From NCBI RefSeq assembly GCF_003751445.1, contig NZ_RJUU01000001.1, forward strand, positions 3,601,001 through 3,665,000: a DNA stretch of 64,000 nt, read 5' to 3'. This stretch comes from Streptomyces sp. 840.1. GTDB taxonomy: Bacteria; Actinomycetota; Actinomycetes; Streptomycetales; Streptomycetaceae. The position numbers and the translations under genes are program-made. Every line of letters begins with the position of its first letter. Position 1 is the stretch's first letter. Under the pieces are notes generated by a model. It searched no databases, was not told the DNA's origin, and saw only the letters and a list, made by a program, of their open reading frames with translations. Positions 62,928-64,000 of the stretch are shown here, one piece after another.

Positions 62928-64000
62928 GTCACGACCACCACGACGAGCGCCCCGAGCTCACGCCCGAGCAGATCGCCGCCGCGCTGAACCCCCCGCCCGG
63001 CCGCAACGGCGGCGACCTCGTCGTCGAGACGCTCCAGGGGCTCGGCGCGACCACCGTCTTCGGGCTGCCCGGACAGCACGCGCTGGGCATGTTCGACGCG
63101 CTGCGCCGCTCGTCGCTCGGCTACATCGGCCTGCGCGTCGAGAACAACGCGGGCTTCGCCGCCGACGCCTACGGGCGCATCACCGGTGAGGTCGCCCCGC
63201 TCCTGCTGTCCACCGGACCCGGCGCGCTCACCTCGCTCGCCGCGCTCCAGGAGGCGGCCAGCGCCTCCGCGCCCGTGCTGGCGATCTCCAGCCAGATCCC
63301 GAGCGCGGGGCTCGGCGGCGGACGCCACGGCTACCTGCACGAGCTGCGCGACCAGAAGGCGTCGTTCCGCGACATCGTGAAGTCCGTCCACACGGTTCGC
63401 ACCGCCTCCCAGATCCCGTCCGCGATCGCCGCCGCCTGGGAGTCCGCGCTGACGGCCCCGCACGGCCCGGTCTGGGTCGAGATCCCGCAGGACGTGCTCC
63501 TCGCCGGCACGACGCTGCCCGTCGTCACCGCGATGGACGCCACCCCGGGCGAACTGCACGCGCGCCCCGAGCTCATCGCGGTGGCGGCCCACCTGCTGTC
63601 GAACGCCGAGCGGCCCGCGATCATCGCGGGCGGAGGCGTCGTACGCTCCGACGCCTCCGGCAAGCTCCGGGCGCTCGCGGAGAAGGTAGCCGCACCGGTC
63701 GTCACCACCTTCGGGGGCAAGGGCGCCTTCCCGTGGGAGCACCCGCTCTCGCTGCAGTCCTGGCTGGAGGACCGGCACACGACGGACTTCCTGGAGGACG
63801 CCGACGTACTGCTGGTCGTCGGCTCCGGACTCGGTGAACTCTCCTCGAACTACTACACGTTCGCCCCGCGCGGCCGGGTCGTCCAGATCGAGGCCGACGC
63901 CGGCAAGCTGGAGTCCAACCACCCGGCGCTCGGCATCCACGCCGACGCCCGGGACGCCCTGGCCGACCTCCTCGAAGCGGTCACCCCGCGCGAGGACCCG
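62924..64000 (+). CDS. TPP-dependent enzyme (acetolactate synthase-like), 3' end beyond window
   Basis: The first 359 codons are visible, GTG start overlapping the ureohydrolase stop. The N-terminal PYR domain has [17 protein letters not shown] and [18 protein letters not shown], whose Glu is the expected TPP-activating residue, then [18 protein letters not shown]. The central domain (about 200-350: [36 protein letters not shown]) follows. Coupling to a ureohydrolase suggests decarboxylation of 2-ketoarginine, as by AruI of Pseudomonas, rather than acetolactate synthesis; this is inference. The TPP-binding domain is outside the window. Confidence 0.85.
   Translation, partial: MSHDHHDERPELTPEQIAAALNPPPGRNGGDLVVETLQGLGATTVFGLPGQHALGMFDALRRSSLGYIGLRVENNAGFAADAYGRITGEVAPLLLSTGPGALTSLAALQEAASASAPVLAISSQIPSAGLGGGRHGYLHELRDQKASFRDIVKSVHTVRTASQIPSAIAAAWESALTAPHGPVWVEIPQDVLLAGTTLPVVTAMDATPGELHARPELIAVAAHLLSNAERPAIIAGGGVVRSDASGKLRALAEKVAAPVVTTFGGKGAFPWEHPLSLQSWLEDRHTTDFLEDADVLLVVGSGLGELSSNYYTFAPRGRVVQIEADAGKLESNHPALGIHADARDALADLLEAVTPREDP

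Overview
The window is high-GC DNA (well above 65% by eye) with strong third-codon-position GC bias and long antisense shadow ORFs. Gene content points to a Streptomyces chromosome core region: an adpA gene with a TTA (bldA-dependent) codon, a cebEFG-bglC-cebR cellobiose locus with TGGGAGCGCTCCCA operators, a DasR-type element upstream of a GH20 hexosaminidase, a DmdR1/IdeR-type iron box, and many small-operon regulators. From adpA rightward the order (adpA, orn, glmS, hexosaminidase, siderophore-binding lipoprotein, acdH-hmgL-accA-accD, TetR, thioesterase, acyl-CoA dehydrogenase, agmatinase) follows, as I remember it, the S. coelicolor SCO2770-SCO2798 neighbourhood. The striking difference is that no desABCD desferrioxamine genes lie between the hexosaminidase and acdH.

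Left part (1-11.8 kb): the start of a PAP2 membrane protein, a histidine phosphatase, a repeat-rich spacer (20-bp minisatellite plus copies of the GTCCGGCGTTTGAGGAC element), an NsdA-like HTH/TPR regulator, a hypothetical protein, a spermidine-synthase-like methyltransferase fold, a two-component system, a secreted CBM2-GH18 chitinase, and a second 2-isopropylmalate synthase. The last has a leucine-rich leader peptide and an attenuator hairpin and is divergent from a FadR-type GntR regulator.

Centre-left (11.8-25.7 kb): an aspartate 4-decarboxylase followed by two tandem AspT-type aspartate:alanine exchangers, which together would form a decarboxylation/antiport cycle generating proton motive force. 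Next comes the cellobiose uptake and hydrolysis locus, with three CebR operators and a 21-bp perfect hairpin between cebE and cebF. A glutamate-synthase-like FMN/Fe-S protein follows.

Centre (25.8-38.2 kb): tRNA-His, oligoribonuclease, AdpA with about 1 kb of upstream non-coding DNA, a universal stress protein preceded by 11-bp tandem repeats, GlmS, a small conserved protein, the hexosaminidase, an iron-regulated siderophore-binding lipoprotein, an acetyltransferase, and a GntR/YdcF pair facing a two-gene mini-operon across a perfect 16-bp palindrome.

Right part (38.2-64 kb): a leucine/branched-chain acyl-CoA catabolic operon (accD-accA-hmgL-acdH) divergent from a TetR regulator with paired operators. 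Then a GT2-GtrA fusion next to a DUF6056-like polytopic protein (a possible cell-envelope glycosylation set), a phosphatase, an HxlR/DoxX pair, a cation diffusion facilitator, a TesB thioesterase, an acyl-CoA dehydrogenase, and a TetR/FMN-reductase/MFS stress module with four phased operator copies. Last is a guanidino-compound module: PucR regulator, sodium:solute symporter, ureohydrolase and a TPP-dependent decarboxylase-like enzyme cut by the window end. The symporter and ureohydrolase promoters share the same 26-bp element, suggesting one regulon. I saw no prophage, insertion sequence, CRISPR array, rRNA or origin.
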